In this document: piece by piece, positions 48,732 through 57,716 of the stretch
Position numbering within the stretch: the first letter of the stretch is position 1
How the letters are laid out: each line of letters starts with the position of its first letter
Origin: Gammaproteobacteria bacterium
GTDB taxonomy: Bacteria; Pseudomonadota; Gammaproteobacteria; Tenderiales; Tenderiaceae
Reading direction: 5' to 3'
Length of the DNA: 64,000 nt
Assembly (NCBI GenBank): GCA_021731365.1
Contig: JAKFXL010000037.1
Span: 126,037 to 190,036 of the forward strand
Made by a program: the position numbers and the translations under genes
The notes under the pieces: generated by a model
Databases searched by the model: none
Told to the model about the DNA's origin: nothing
What the model saw: only the letters and a program-made list of their open reading frames with translations

Positions 48732-50297
48732 TTGAGATATAAACTGACAACAATCGTAATGATAGGATTGCTCTGGATGCCGGGGAGTGTTCTGGCAGAC
48801 AGGCTTGACGATGTGCTGAAACGCGCAGCGGATTTTCTGGGCGGCGAACAGAGTGTGAGAGACCTGCAGCAGATCGAAATCTCATCTGCGGGCACACGCT
48901 GGGTTTTAGATGAAGGCCTGGAACCTGGCCCGAGCCGACAAGGTACTTTCAAAATGGACTTGCAGTGGGATGTGCGTAAGCAGCAGCTTCGGCTTGACTA
49001 TGATGTTGAGACACCCTCTTTTGGCATCGTGCGAAGTGTTATCGAAACTGTAGATGGGGCTGACGGTTTTACTGAGGGTCAGGATAGAAACTTCAGCCCG
49101 CCCGGGGTTTCATTGATGAGATCGGATCGTGTAGCGTCGATTAAGCGCCATCAGCGGCTGCTCAATCCCCAGGTGATTCTGCGTGAGCTACTGCGTGACG
49201 ATGGTGAGGCGCGGCTGCAACGTCAACACAATAATCATCATGGATGGCGTGGTGAATTGCATGATCAGGTCAAAATCGAAGACGATGTTGCGGAGATCAC
49301 TCTGTTCATTCGCTCGGAAACGGGTGAGATCTCTCACCTCAAAACGGTGACGAGTGATTTGCTGCGGCGTGATGTGCCTCTGATGGTCAAATATAAGGGA
49401 TGGGAATCCTTCGGTAACGGCGTCAAGTTCCCTACACAACTTGAAATCTACCTGGATGGTGAACTCGTGCATCGTGAGCAGCGTAGCGCGGTACGCGCCG
49501 GCACTGACCTGTTCCTCAGTGATCTCTTTCGCATTCCTGATGGTCTTGACGTAGAGCGTGATCGGCAGCTAAGCAAACGTGGCAACGGCCATCATCAATC
49601 TTTTCAGTCGCTGGCAGGATTTGGCTTTCCTCCCGATGGACTGCAGCTCAACGTCGTAAGCACGGAGATCACCCCTGGGGTATGGTTCCTGAGTGGCGCG
49701 AGCCACAACTCCCTAGCCGTGAAGCAGAAAGATGGGGTGGTCATTGTCGACGCCCCGCTTGGACCTGAGCGCTCCCGTGCGATCCTCGATTGGGTGAAGG
49801 AAAACCTCAATGAAGAGGTGACCAACGTTGTAGTCAGCCACCATCACGTCGACCACACCGCAGGTGTTCGGGAGATGGCAGGGCATGGTGCCCGGGTGGT
49901 CGTTCACACGTCTGCCAAGGATCTCTGGAAGGATGTCCTCAGGAGTCGTTCCAATATCCTTCGAGACAGTCTGGCCAGATCAAATCTCGACAAGAAGAAG
50001 CGGCGACCACATGTACACATTAAGGACTATAACGAGCTTGTGGTACTCGAAGATAACAACGTTCCCGTACGTGCATTCCCTTACGAGCAGAGTCACTCTG
50101 CCGACTCCGTCATAGTCGCGGCGGGGGGTGTTATCTTTGTCGTCGACACCTATAGTCCAGGCCCCGGTCCTGTTCCAGCGGCTGTGGGACTTGCCATTGT
50201 TAAGGCAGTAGAAGCACAAGGACTTACGCCGCTGTTTATTGCCGGCGGACACGGTAGCTTTATTCCGTGGGCAGATTTTCTGGCAAGGCTGCCCTAG
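48732..50297 (+). CDS. MBL-fold metallohydrolase with an N-terminal lipoprotein-sorting-like domain, exported
   Basis: 521 residues from a TTG at 48732, placed 6 bases after AGGAGA; a GTG at 48717 directly upstream would add five residues. Signal peptide to about residue 22 (SVLADRL). An N-terminal half of about 280 residues of beta-strand type without recognised motif; then a metallo-beta-lactamase domain with NSLAVKQKDGVVIVDAPLG and VVSHHHVDHTAGVREM (HxHxDH) and a later HS/D motif (YEQSHSADSVIV). The two-metal site looks complete except for the last ligands, which I could not verify. Substrate unknown; exported MBL proteins of this layout include quinoprotein-relay- and lactonase-like enzymes. 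Confidence 0.85.
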   Translation: MRYKLTTIVMIGLLWMPGSVLADRLDDVLKRAADFLGGEQSVRDLQQIEISSAGTRWVLDEGLEPGPSRQGTFKMDLQWDVRKQQLRLDYDVETPSFGIVRSVIETVDGADGFTEGQDRNFSPPGVSLMRSDRVASIKRHQRLLNPQVILRELLRDDGEARLQRQHNNHHGWRGELHDQVKIEDDVAEITLFIRSETGEISHLKTVTSDLLRRDVPLMVKYKGWESFGNGVKFPTQLEIYLDGELVHREQRSAVRAGTDLFLSDLFRIPDGLDVERDRQLSKRGNGHHQSFQSLAGFGFPPDGLQLNVVSTEITPGVWFLSGASHNSLAVKQKDGVVIVDAPLGPERSRAILDWVKENLNEEVTNVVVSHHHVDHTAGVREMAGHGARVVVHTSAKDLWKDVLRSRSNILRDSLARSNLDKKKRRPHVHIKDYNELVVLEDNNVPVRAFPYEQSHSADSVIVAAGGVIFVVDTYSPGPGPVPAAVGLAIVKAVEAQGLTPLFIAGGHGSFIPWADFLARLP

Positions 50298-50400
50298 CCA
50301 GTGTTGAAATAATGGTCGAGTGCAGTTTACGAAGCCGCGGTGGCCGGACTTGCCCCTGCTTTTTTACCATCCAGCCAGCAGAGGCCCGGCCCGAATCACC

Positions 50401-51441
50401 TCACACTGGCTCTGGCACTTCCGTAACCCGAACGCTGGTACGATTGGCGGTGTCTTTGGTTATCTTGCGGTAAAACTGCAAGAGTCCGTCGGTCTGTTTT
50501 GCCATGGTGGCCAAGTCAGTATGGAGCTGGGCCGCCAGCTCTGCGTCGGTCACCTTTGCAAACCGTTTTTGCAGTCGGCGCTGTGACACCTGCAACTCGG
50601 CAATGCGGTGTATGACCTGATCTATCAGCGCACTACGAGGTACCGGCGCGGGTGCCTGGCGCATTTTTTTGATACTGCGAAGCACAAATTCGATTGTAGT
50701 CCAACGCAGATCGTCGAAGATGCCCCGCGGCTCAACGCCGGCATAATGATTGTTTACGGTGACAATCACGTAAGCGATGTCGCCCGCCCAGCTCGATACC
50801 ATCAGTTCACCACCATAAGGCGCCTCGTCCTGATGTAATAGATTGCCGCCCGAGTCATAGGCAAACATCTGCGGCCAATTCCAGATTGGCTTGCCTTGGT
50901 CTTTGTGGCTAATCCGGTAATCACTGGCCATCTGTACAGTGCAAACAGGTGAGTCGAAATTGATGCGAATGGCGTTGTCGTTGCTTAACAATTGGGTGGG
51001 ACCACCAAAGGCATCATCACCAACATTAACCGCTCTGGGCTTGGAGATGGAGTAGTTGTCGACCACGTTGTTGCGATCAGCCACCGCGTAGACATGAGGC
51101 TCATACCAGACCGGCTGGTCATAACCCACATAGCGTCCCTGAGCTGGCTCGAAGCCAGAAATCGCCGTCGCCCAGTCATACGTGTGTCGGTAGGGCAAAA
51201 ATTCAATGCCTTGGATCACTTTATAAGCCGAGTCAATAATGGCGCAATGTGCACCACTGGGCATAATGCTGGGTTCGTCGAAATTGATGTTGTGCACCGT
51301 CTTGCGCGGCATTGGAATATGCCCCTTACGCCATCGATCAAGCGCCTCAGTAAGAGTCGTTCCTAACACTGAGTGAAAATCGATAGGTCCACTGGGGGGA
51401 ACGCCCAGCTCTTCACGAAGCGACTTGATTGCTGTTGTCAT
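50401..51441 (-). CDS. Unrecognised protein with a jelly-roll-like core and a helical C-terminus
   Basis: 346 residues, no signal peptide, no membrane helix. The N-terminal part (IDFHSVLGTTLTEALDRWRKGH) is helical. The middle (about 60-265) is beta-rich, with INFDEPSIMPSG, INFDSPVCTVQMASDY and SSWAGDIAYVIVTVNNHY, ending in FDDLRW; that pattern recalls carbohydrate-binding jelly rolls. The last 80 residues are helical with heptads (RIAELQVSQRRLQKRFAKVTDAELAAQL). I do not know a family. Monocistronic, minus strand, facing the MBL gene. Confidence 0.7.
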   Translation of the reverse strand: MTTAIKSLREELGVPPSGPIDFHSVLGTTLTEALDRWRKGHIPMPRKTVHNINFDEPSIMPSGAHCAIIDSAYKVIQGIEFLPYRHTYDWATAISGFEPAQGRYVGYDQPVWYEPHVYAVADRNNVVDNYSISKPRAVNVGDDAFGGPTQLLSNDNAIRINFDSPVCTVQMASDYRISHKDQGKPIWNWPQMFAYDSGGNLLHQDEAPYGGELMVSSWAGDIAYVIVTVNNHYAGVEPRGIFDDLRWTTIEFVLRSIKKMRQAPAPVPRSALIDQVIHRIAELQVSQRRLQKRFAKVTDAELAAQLHTDLATMAKQTDGLLQFYRKITKDTANRTSVRVTEVPEPV

Positions 51442-51789
51442 GATGATGGCTCCTACATATACGAAAAAAATAAATCACCCTTTTGCCCAAAATCCGCAGC
51501 CGTTACCCCGTCCTTAAAATGCAAACCTGCAACCGGCCTTTGGGCTATTTAATTGTAGCGAGTAGCCGGGATACAGTGATAGAGGCTGTGAAAGTATTTT
51601 CATGGAGGTTATGCTTACTGACAAACTAGCCGGGCTGTTTCCAGTGCGGTTAAACGATTATGTGGATGAGCAGCGAGTAACCCAATGGGATGGGCTCCTC
51701 CTATTGGGCTATCTTTCTTTCTCTATCCCGGCACATGCAACATCGGCAGCACTGTATAATGGCGCAAATTTTCTCAGCCGGAATCAACC
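51442..51789. other. Intergenic region with a copy of a 22-bp repeat
   Basis: About 350 bases before cnoX. A short frame (51602-51793) is not convincing. The region holds one copy of the repeat AGTAGCCGGGATACAGTGATAG (51561-51582), which recurs at 56963. Confidence 0.4.
51561..51582 (+). repeat. 22-bp direct repeat, copy 1
   Basis: AGTAGCCGGGATACAGTGAT-AG. It matches copy 2 (56963-56984) at 20 of 22 positions, same orientation, 5.4 kb apart. Both lie beside gene starts or ends and look like members of the GTAGCCCGGAT-type intergenic repeats seen in many gammaproteobacteria. Confidence 0.7.
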
Positions 51790-52662
51790 ATGAGCCAAGA
51801 CACCTACATTTTTGAAATCACCGAAAAGAGCTTTCCTTCCGTCGTGGTAGAAAACTCCTATAAGCTACCGGTGGTGGTGGCGTTTATATTGGTCTCGTCC
51901 GAACACTGTTTTGCACTCGACCAGCTCTTCAGCGGCCTGGCGCGCGAGTTTGCCGGCCGTTTTATCTTTGCCAAGGTGGACGTGGCCGAGGAACAGGGGC
52001 TACGCCAGCAATACAATATCGAGAATGTGCCGACAGTGATGGTCTTCCACAACGGCGCTGTGGCGCGTGTTGAGCTGGGGCAATTGCAAGAGATAGAGGC
52101 GCGGGCGCTGCTGCGTGAATTCGGCATCTTTTACGAGTCGGACGAATTGCGTGAACAGGGGCGGGCGCTGCACGTCGCCGGTGACACGGTAGGTGCCATC
52201 AAACTATTAACCCAGGCGATTCAGATGCATCCCGCCAATACCCGCGTAGCGATGGACATGGTGCAGGTTTTTGTTGATATCGGTGAAATAGAAAACGCCA
52301 AAGGGCTGTTTAACCGCCTGCCCGAACGTGAGCGCGAGAGTGATACCGGCAAGTCGCTCAAGGGGCAGATCAACGTCGCCGAGTACGCCGCCAAGACCGA
52401 GGGGCTGGAGACATTACAACAGCGCGTTGCTGCGAATGATGCCGATACTCAGGCCCGCTTCGACCTGGTAGTCTGCCTGATTGCGCAGCATAGATACCAA
52501 GAGGGCATGGATCATCTGCTCTACATCATCAAACATGATCCGGACTTCAAGAATGGCGCAGCGCGTGAATTGATGATCACAGCCATTCGCACCATCACCC
52601 CCGGCAATGCCGAACTGGCAAACCAGTATCAGCGTAAGTTGGCGAATCTATTGGCGGGTTAG
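51790..52662 (+). CDS. cnoX: Thioredoxin-domain chaperone-redox protein CnoX
   Basis: 290 residues, like E. coli CnoX/YbbN. N-terminal thioredoxin fold (1-110) with SEHC (Ser37-Glu-His-Cys40) in place of CxxC, the SxxC form expected for this protein; then a TPR domain (about 125-290; GRALHVAGDTVGAIKLLTQAI, NTRVAMDMVQVFVDIGEIENAKGLFNRLP). In E. coli it protects proteins under oxidising stress, transferring them to GroEL and DnaK. The start (ATG 51790) is the conserved MSQDTYIFEIT region. Confidence 0.92.
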   Translation: MSQDTYIFEITEKSFPSVVVENSYKLPVVVAFILVSSEHCFALDQLFSGLAREFAGRFIFAKVDVAEEQGLRQQYNIENVPTVMVFHNGAVARVELGQLQEIEARALLREFGIFYESDELREQGRALHVAGDTVGAIKLLTQAIQMHPANTRVAMDMVQVFVDIGEIENAKGLFNRLPERERESDTGKSLKGQINVAEYAAKTEGLETLQQRVAANDADTQARFDLVVCLIAQHRYQEGMDHLLYIIKHDPDFKNGAARELMITAIRTITPGNAELANQYQRKLANLLAG

Positions 52663-53080
52663 TAAGGTAGCCCAATTGGTTATCTTACTGGCGGCCATGG
52701 AACGTGAAGCGATGACCGCTAGCCCCCTTGTCAATTATTACTATTTTATGTGTTCTTAAGGAGAAAAAGCCTGGGGGATATACTTTAGGTATGATGTGGT
52801 TGTTCAAGTTGTTTTTAGCCGAAAGTTGATGGGGCCGGTATCGACTCATTGCAGCATTTTTTGGTTGGTGTGACCAATGTCAATCGCGGAGTAAATGACA
52901 GTAATGTTGCGTTTACGGCTAGTGTGAAACTCACAGATAATATTCAATATTTCATTTTTGAGGTCACGGACCGGGAATGGTGTGAGTTTTCTAGTTATCA
53001 GACACGGTATTATACAAAGGTTGATTTTTACTCAATTTTCTCGTATTTTCTCGTATTTAGTGCTTCCCGAGAGAATTCAG
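52663..53080. other. Intergenic region before the HTH-AAA-S8 operon
   Basis: About 420 bases without a good frame. It is AT-rich near its right end and has a 10-bp tandem repeat (ATTTTCTCGT twice, 53035-53054) just before the HTH gene, a possible operator. Confidence 0.45.
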
Positions 53081-53296
53081 ATGAACACTGACATTATTAC
53101 CATTAAAGAGGTCGCTGAATATTTGAAGCTGACTGAAAAGACGGCATATCGCCTCGTGGCGGAAGGAAAAATCCCCGGTTTCAAAGTAGGTGGTTCTTGG
53201 CGATTCACGCGTAGGGAGATTGACGCTTGGATTGCAAAGCAATTGAAACAACAAGAACACGATAAACAGCACCAAGGTCAGCGAGGTAAGTACTAA
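53081..53296 (+). CDS. Excisionase-type helix-turn-helix protein
   Basis: 71 residues. MerR-like winged HTH of the excisionase family: ITIKEVAEYLKLTEKTAYRLVAEGKIPGFKVGGSWRF is the classic pattern (residues 5-41, quoted in part here: TIKEVAEYLKLTEKTAYRL). Start at 53081 follows GAGAGAATTC. The last base of its stop codon is the first base of the AAA gene start, so the two are translated as a unit. It may repress its own operon through the repeat upstream. Confidence 0.85.
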   Translation: MNTDIITIKEVAEYLKLTEKTAYRLVAEGKIPGFKVGGSWRFTRREIDAWIAKQLKQQEHDKQHQGQRGKY

Positions 53297-54297
53297 TGGC
53301 TCAAGCCGACACATTAGTCGAGCTGGTGAAGGCTGCCAGCAGTGGAGACCAACAGTTATTTCGCCGAGTCGCTGAATCTTTGATTCAGGAGGAACGAAAC
53401 AAAGGACACCGTATTCTGGCGGATCGTTTGGTTAAGTCACTTCAATCCAGCCCTTCCTTTCAGCAGCGTGCAGCGGAGAGCAAAGCGGCGAGTAATGGCG
53501 GGGCGGCAACCAATGACCTGATTTTCGAAATTACCCCACAACGAACCCTGGATAGTTTGGTGTTAGCGGACAAAATACGTGCGCAGTTAGACGAGATGAT
53601 TGAGGAGCAGCACCGCGTGGAATTGCTGCATGCTCATAATTTAAGTCCTCGTCATCGTGTATTACTTGCGGGTCCGCCTGGTAATGGCAAGACAACACTG
53701 GCTGAGGCTTTGGCCACTGAGCTTATGGTGCCACTGATTGTGGTGCGTTATGAAACCTTAATCGGGAGCTATTTGGGCGAAACGTCAGCGCGATTGAAAA
53801 AACTAATCGACTACGCCAAAACTCGGCGATGTGTGTTGTTTTTTGATGAGTTTGAAACCTTGGGTAAAGAGCGTGGAGATACACATGAAACCGGTGAAAT
53901 AAAGCGGGTGGTCAGTTCGCTACTGTTACTAATGGATGAGTTACCTGATTACGTGGTGGTGGTGGCCGCAAGTAATCACCCTGAATTGCTGGATCGTGCT
54001 GTATGGAGGCGCTTTCAGTTGCGTATAGAACTGCCAACTCCAACTCGCGCACAATTATCGCAATTTATTGATTCGATTGGTGTGCACAGCCAAGTGAGTT
54101 TTGGTTTGGCCGCAGAAAGTATCGCCAAATGCTTACTGGGATTGAATTTTTCAGAGGTGGAGGAGTTCTGTCTGTCTGTTGTGCGCCGCGCTGTATTAGA
54201 TCATAAGGTGGATGACGCTAGGGCCATTACCAAACTTAAACTGGAGCAGTGGCGTAATCGATTAATGCCTGTTTCCACAGGAAGTCAGGATAGTTAA
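53296..54297 (+). CDS. ietA: AAA+ ATPase of an IetAS-like pair
   Basis: 333 residues. An N-terminal helical part (DTLVELVKAASSGDQQLF) precedes one AAA domain: Walker A GPPGNGKT (126-133), Walker B LFFDEFETLG (Asp184-Glu185), sensor-1 VVAASNHPEL and arginine finger in VWRRFQLRI. Close to classic AAA (FtsH/katanin-type) ATPases. An S8-family protease gene follows after 20 bases; ATPase plus subtilisin-like protease is the composition of IetA-IetS, a plasmid-borne toxin-antitoxin and anti-phage system. I know of this association from the literature; homology cannot be scored here. Confidence 0.78.
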   Translation: MAQADTLVELVKAASSGDQQLFRRVAESLIQEERNKGHRILADRLVKSLQSSPSFQQRAAESKAASNGGAATNDLIFEITPQRTLDSLVLADKIRAQLDEMIEEQHRVELLHAHNLSPRHRVLLAGPPGNGKTTLAEALATELMVPLIVVRYETLIGSYLGETSARLKKLIDYAKTRRCVLFFDEFETLGKERGDTHETGEIKRVVSSLLLLMDELPDYVVVVAASNHPELLDRAVWRRFQLRIELPTPTRAQLSQFIDSIGVHSQVSFGLAAESIAKCLLGLNFSEVEEFCLSVVRRAVLDHKVDDARAITKLKLEQWRNRLMPVSTGSQDS

Positions 54298-54317
54298 TTC
54301 ACAAGGAATAGTGGCTC

Positions 54318-56930
54318 ATGGCTGATCAATTACCGTTACTGGTATTTCCACAAAAACGGACTGTGCTTCCAGATGCGGGTCGTGGCTTTCCTGCAGGCAA
54401 GCCACATCTTCCGAGTCGTGACAAACAAATTCCCCGTGTTGGTCACCAGCTGGCTACCTTACAGCAGTCCTTTACTCAATATCAGGCTAGCCTAGCGGGT
54501 GTAGTAGCGGGTATGGAGCCGGAAACCGTGCTGGTAATGGAAATTGTGGGTAGCGTTAACGATTTCAAACAAGCAGTGGAGGCGGCTGGCTTAGAATGGT
54601 TAGGCGAGTGGGATCTTGAGGATATTGAGGCCGATGATGAGTTTTATGAGCTTAACAGTAAGGGACAGCGCACAAACAAGCCGATCCAAGGCAGGCTATT
54701 TCTGTCGATGGGCAATCAAGCAGGGTTGCAAGAGTTGCTGTCACTATGGGGTCAATGGTCTCAGAACAAGCCACTGCCTTACGGTAAAGGTAAGTGGGCT
54801 GATGTGTTTGCGCAGTTGCGCATGATTCGGCGTTGGAGTATTGAGGAGACCCTGCACGAGACAGGCATGATTGAACGCTGGCAGGATTTTATAGACCCAA
54901 TCATTCCCGATCAGCCAGTTACCTTTCAAATTGAACTGTTCTATCGTCGAGCGCTGGCAAAACGCCAACAAAATGAGGGCGCTATCCGCCAGCTTTTGGA
55001 GAATTCTGGTGGCCGTGTGCTGGGTAATTTTATCGATATGGGGGAAATTGCGTTTCACGCTGCCAAAGCGCAATTGCCTGCGCGTTGCATTCAGCAATTA
55101 CTGGCTGAGATAGACCGACCTGAATTTGGGATCGACATTCAGCTCTTTAATTTCTCCGGAATTATGTATTTTCGCCCAACCGGACAGAGCCTGTCCGCTG
55201 CCGATGAAAATGAAGGTGAACCAGTTGAATTTATTGTGGGTCAACCCGACTTGCCGCCTGTTGCTGCCTTGTTGGATGGCGCACCGCTCCTGATGCACGA
55301 CGCATTGAAAGACAGGCTACTTTTTGATGACCCCTTTGAACTAGAGCGGCTGTACCAACCGGGAGAGCGTAAGCACGGTACCAGCATGGCTTCGCTGATT
55401 GTGCATGGTGATCTGAGTCAAGGGCAGGATGAACCGTTGCGTAGAAAGGTTTATTGCACCCCCATTATGCAACCCGATCCCAATTCCCGTGACAAGGGTG
55501 AACACATGCCGGATGAGGTGTTTTTTGAAGACCGGATTCATCTTGCTGTGCGCAGAATGTTTGAAGGTGCGGGTAATATACCCGCTCAGGCACCCACTGT
55601 TAGGGTGATAAATCTTTCAGTTTGTGACCCTGAACGCCCCTTTATTCATACTCCCAGTCCATGGGCTAGGCTGTTAGATTGGTTGGCCTGGAAATACCGG
55701 GTATTGTTTTGTGTCAGTGCTGGGAATTTTCTGGATCCGGTCACTATGGGAATAAACCATGCTGAGTTTTCCGCGCTGCCTGATGCTGAAAAGGTACAAC
55801 AGACGATTAAAGCGATGGCAGCAGCGCTTTCCTCGCGTCGGCTATTATCTCCCGCTGAATCGCTTAACGCCATTACAGTGGGTGCATTGCACAACGATGA
55901 GTCGGGCAATTTTCAGCTACGCAACCGCCTCGATCTAATGCCAGAAGAAAATGGGTTCAGTCCGGCAATGCGCGTTGGTCATGGTTTTAGACGTTCAATC
56001 AAGCCAGAGGTATTGTTTCCGGGTGGCCGCCAACTTTATCAAACACCGATTGCCAATCGTTCAACCAAATATGTATTAGATGGCTCCAAAGTGCCACCCG
56101 GCCAACATGTTGCCTGCGACAGTGTACGGCAAGGTGATCTGTCTAACGCTTTGTACACGAGAGGCACGAGTAACGCCACTGCTCTGGCAACCCGAAGTGC
56201 CGCCCGTATTTATGACATGCTGACTGAGCTACGAGATCAAGGCGGTGAAGATTTGCCAGAATCATTGATGTCTGTGTTGATGAAGGCGCTGCTTATTCAC
56301 GGAGCAAGGCAACCCGAAAATATTAAACAACAACTGGGTCTAGCATTAAAGAATGAGGGTAATGCACGTACATTCAAACGAGTCATCTCGCGTTATATTG
56401 GTTATGGTGTGGCTGACATAGAGCGAGTTCTAGCTTGTACCGAGCAGCGTGCCACAGTACTTGGATGTGGTGAAATTCGGGAAAACGAGGTGCATGAGTA
56501 CGCTTTTCCGTTGCCTACTGGCTTGTCTGCACAAAAACTGTGGCGACGACTTGTGGTTACTCTTGCATGGTTCTCACCTATTAACCCCGATCATCGTAAC
56601 CTACGTGAAGCTAAGTTGTCGCTGGAGCCGGGTGGAAGCAATTGGGGGGAGGGATCATTAAAGCTAAATCGCCAGGATGGTGATCATACACAGGTGCTAC
56701 GAGGAACGATCCAGCACGAAGTTCTTGAAGGTACAAAGACTATTGCCGCTTATCAGGATGGTGAAATGTTGCGAATCCGAGTGGTCTGCAAAAAAGATGC
56801 AACTGCTTCACTTGACGAACTTATTCCATATGGGCTAGCAGTAACGCTTGAGGTGAAAGAAGATATTAACATCCCCATATACCAGCAGATTCGTGAAAGG
56901 ATCAAACCGCAGGTTGTTGTTGGTCGGTAG
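54318..56930 (+). CDS. ietS: Subtilisin-like (S8) protease of an IetAS-like pair
   Basis: 870 residues, no signal peptide, so cytoplasmic. An N-terminal region of about 290 residues without known motif; then an S8 domain with Asp320 (AALLDGAPLL), His353 (KHGTSMASLIVHGD) and Ser618 (TRGTSNATALATRSA), and an Asn in CVSAGNF for the oxyanion hole. The C-terminal region is a beta-rich domain of about 200 residues. Catalytic triad intact. Its partner ATPase is adjacent. A toxin or effector protease that is held in check by the ATPase is the model for such pairs; here inference. Confidence 0.8.
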   Translation: MADQLPLLVFPQKRTVLPDAGRGFPAGKPHLPSRDKQIPRVGHQLATLQQSFTQYQASLAGVVAGMEPETVLVMEIVGSVNDFKQAVEAAGLEWLGEWDLEDIEADDEFYELNSKGQRTNKPIQGRLFLSMGNQAGLQELLSLWGQWSQNKPLPYGKGKWADVFAQLRMIRRWSIEETLHETGMIERWQDFIDPIIPDQPVTFQIELFYRRALAKRQQNEGAIRQLLENSGGRVLGNFIDMGEIAFHAAKAQLPARCIQQLLAEIDRPEFGIDIQLFNFSGIMYFRPTGQSLSAADENEGEPVEFIVGQPDLPPVAALLDGAPLLMHDALKDRLLFDDPFELERLYQPGERKHGTSMASLIVHGDLSQGQDEPLRRKVYCTPIMQPDPNSRDKGEHMPDEVFFEDRIHLAVRRMFEGAGNIPAQAPTVRVINLSVCDPERPFIHTPSPWARLLDWLAWKYRVLFCVSAGNFLDPVTMGINHAEFSALPDAEKVQQTIKAMAAALSSRRLLSPAESLNAITVGALHNDESGNFQLRNRLDLMPEENGFSPAMRVGHGFRRSIKPEVLFPGGRQLYQTPIANRSTKYVLDGSKVPPGQHVACDSVRQGDLSNALYTRGTSNATALATRSAARIYDMLTELRDQGGEDLPESLMSVLMKALLIHGARQPENIKQQLGLALKNEGNARTFKRVISRYIGYGVADIERVLACTEQRATVLGCGEIRENEVHEYAFPLPTGLSAQKLWRRLVVTLAWFSPINPDHRNLREAKLSLEPGGSNWGEGSLKLNRQDGDHTQVLRGTIQHEVLEGTKTIAAYQDGEMLRIRVVCKKDATASLDELIPYGLAVTLEVKEDINIPIYQQIRERIKPQVVVGR

Positions 56931-56962
56931 GTAGGTAACGTTTTTGTTAAAAGAGTTTAGCA

Positions 56963-56984
56963 AGTAGCCTGGATGCAGTGATAG
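56963..56984 (+). repeat. 22-bp direct repeat, copy 2
   Basis: AGTAGCCTGGATGCAGTGAT-AG, followed by CGTAATCCGGGG, so that CCTGGAT and ATCCGGG can pair. Same orientation as copy 1 at 51561. It lies 30 bases after the S8 protease gene. Confidence 0.7.
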
Positions 56985-57060
56985 CGTAATCCGGGGTTAT
57001 GCTCTGTTCTGGATGCCACTCTGCTCCATTTAGACTACAACATCAATTGGAGGATAAATA

Positions 57061-57567
57061 ATGACACAGGAACGCGCTGTTTTGGCGGGGGGTTGTTTTT
57101 GGGGTATGCAGGATCTACTTCGTAAACAGCCGGGGATTGAGGCGACCCGAGTGGGTTATACCGGTGGTGATGTTGCTAATGCCACCTATCGTAACCACGG
57201 CACACATGCTGAGGGGATAGAGATTCTGTTTGATCCGGAGAGGATTTCATACCGCCGTATCCTGGAGTTTTTTTTCCAGATTCACGATCCTACGACTATC
57301 AACCGGCAGGGCAATGATCTGGGGTTGTCCTACCGTTCGGCAATCTATTATGTTGATGAGGTGCAGAAGCAGGTTGCGCTAGAGACTATCGCCGATGTAA
57401 ACGCCTCGGGTTTATGGCCGGGCAAGGTTGTGACGGAACTTGAGCCTGTGGGTGATTTTTGGGCGGCGGAGCCAGAGCATCAGGATTATCTGGAGCATTT
57501 TCCAACCGGTTACACTTGCCACTATGTGCGTCCGAACTGGGTGCTGCCATCGCGTACAACTGGGTAG
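57061..57567 (+). CDS. msrA: Peptide methionine-S-sulfoxide reductase
   Basis: Repairs methionine (S)-sulfoxide in proteins. 168 residues. Catalytic GGCFWGMQ at residues 10-17, [19 protein letters not shown] and [19 protein letters not shown] typical of MsrA. GGAGG before the ATG sets the start. A single catalytic Cys is obvious; recycling cysteines would be few (a Cys lies in YTCHYV near the C-terminus). Cytoplasmic form; no signal peptide. Confidence 0.95.
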   Translation: MTQERAVLAGGCFWGMQDLLRKQPGIEATRVGYTGGDVANATYRNHGTHAEGIEILFDPERISYRRILEFFFQIHDPTTINRQGNDLGLSYRSAIYYVDEVQKQVALETIADVNASGLWPGKVVTELEPVGDFWAAEPEHQDYLEHFPTGYTCHYVRPNWVLPSRTTG

Positions 57568-57716
57568 CTGTGTGGAGTACTCAGGTATACCTTGGTGTCT
57601 TTGTTAATCGTTGTTTGATTATCAACAGTGTTTAATCTTTCTCCTATGAGTAGAATTACGGCTGCTTTGTGTGGTGATATTGGCGTTGGCGTATTTATTG
57701 TGGGGAATAGATTTAG

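Noticed and set aside
51602-51793. 63-codon frame just before cnoX
   Set aside because: Overlaps the cnoX start, has no convincing features and only a chance ribosome site.
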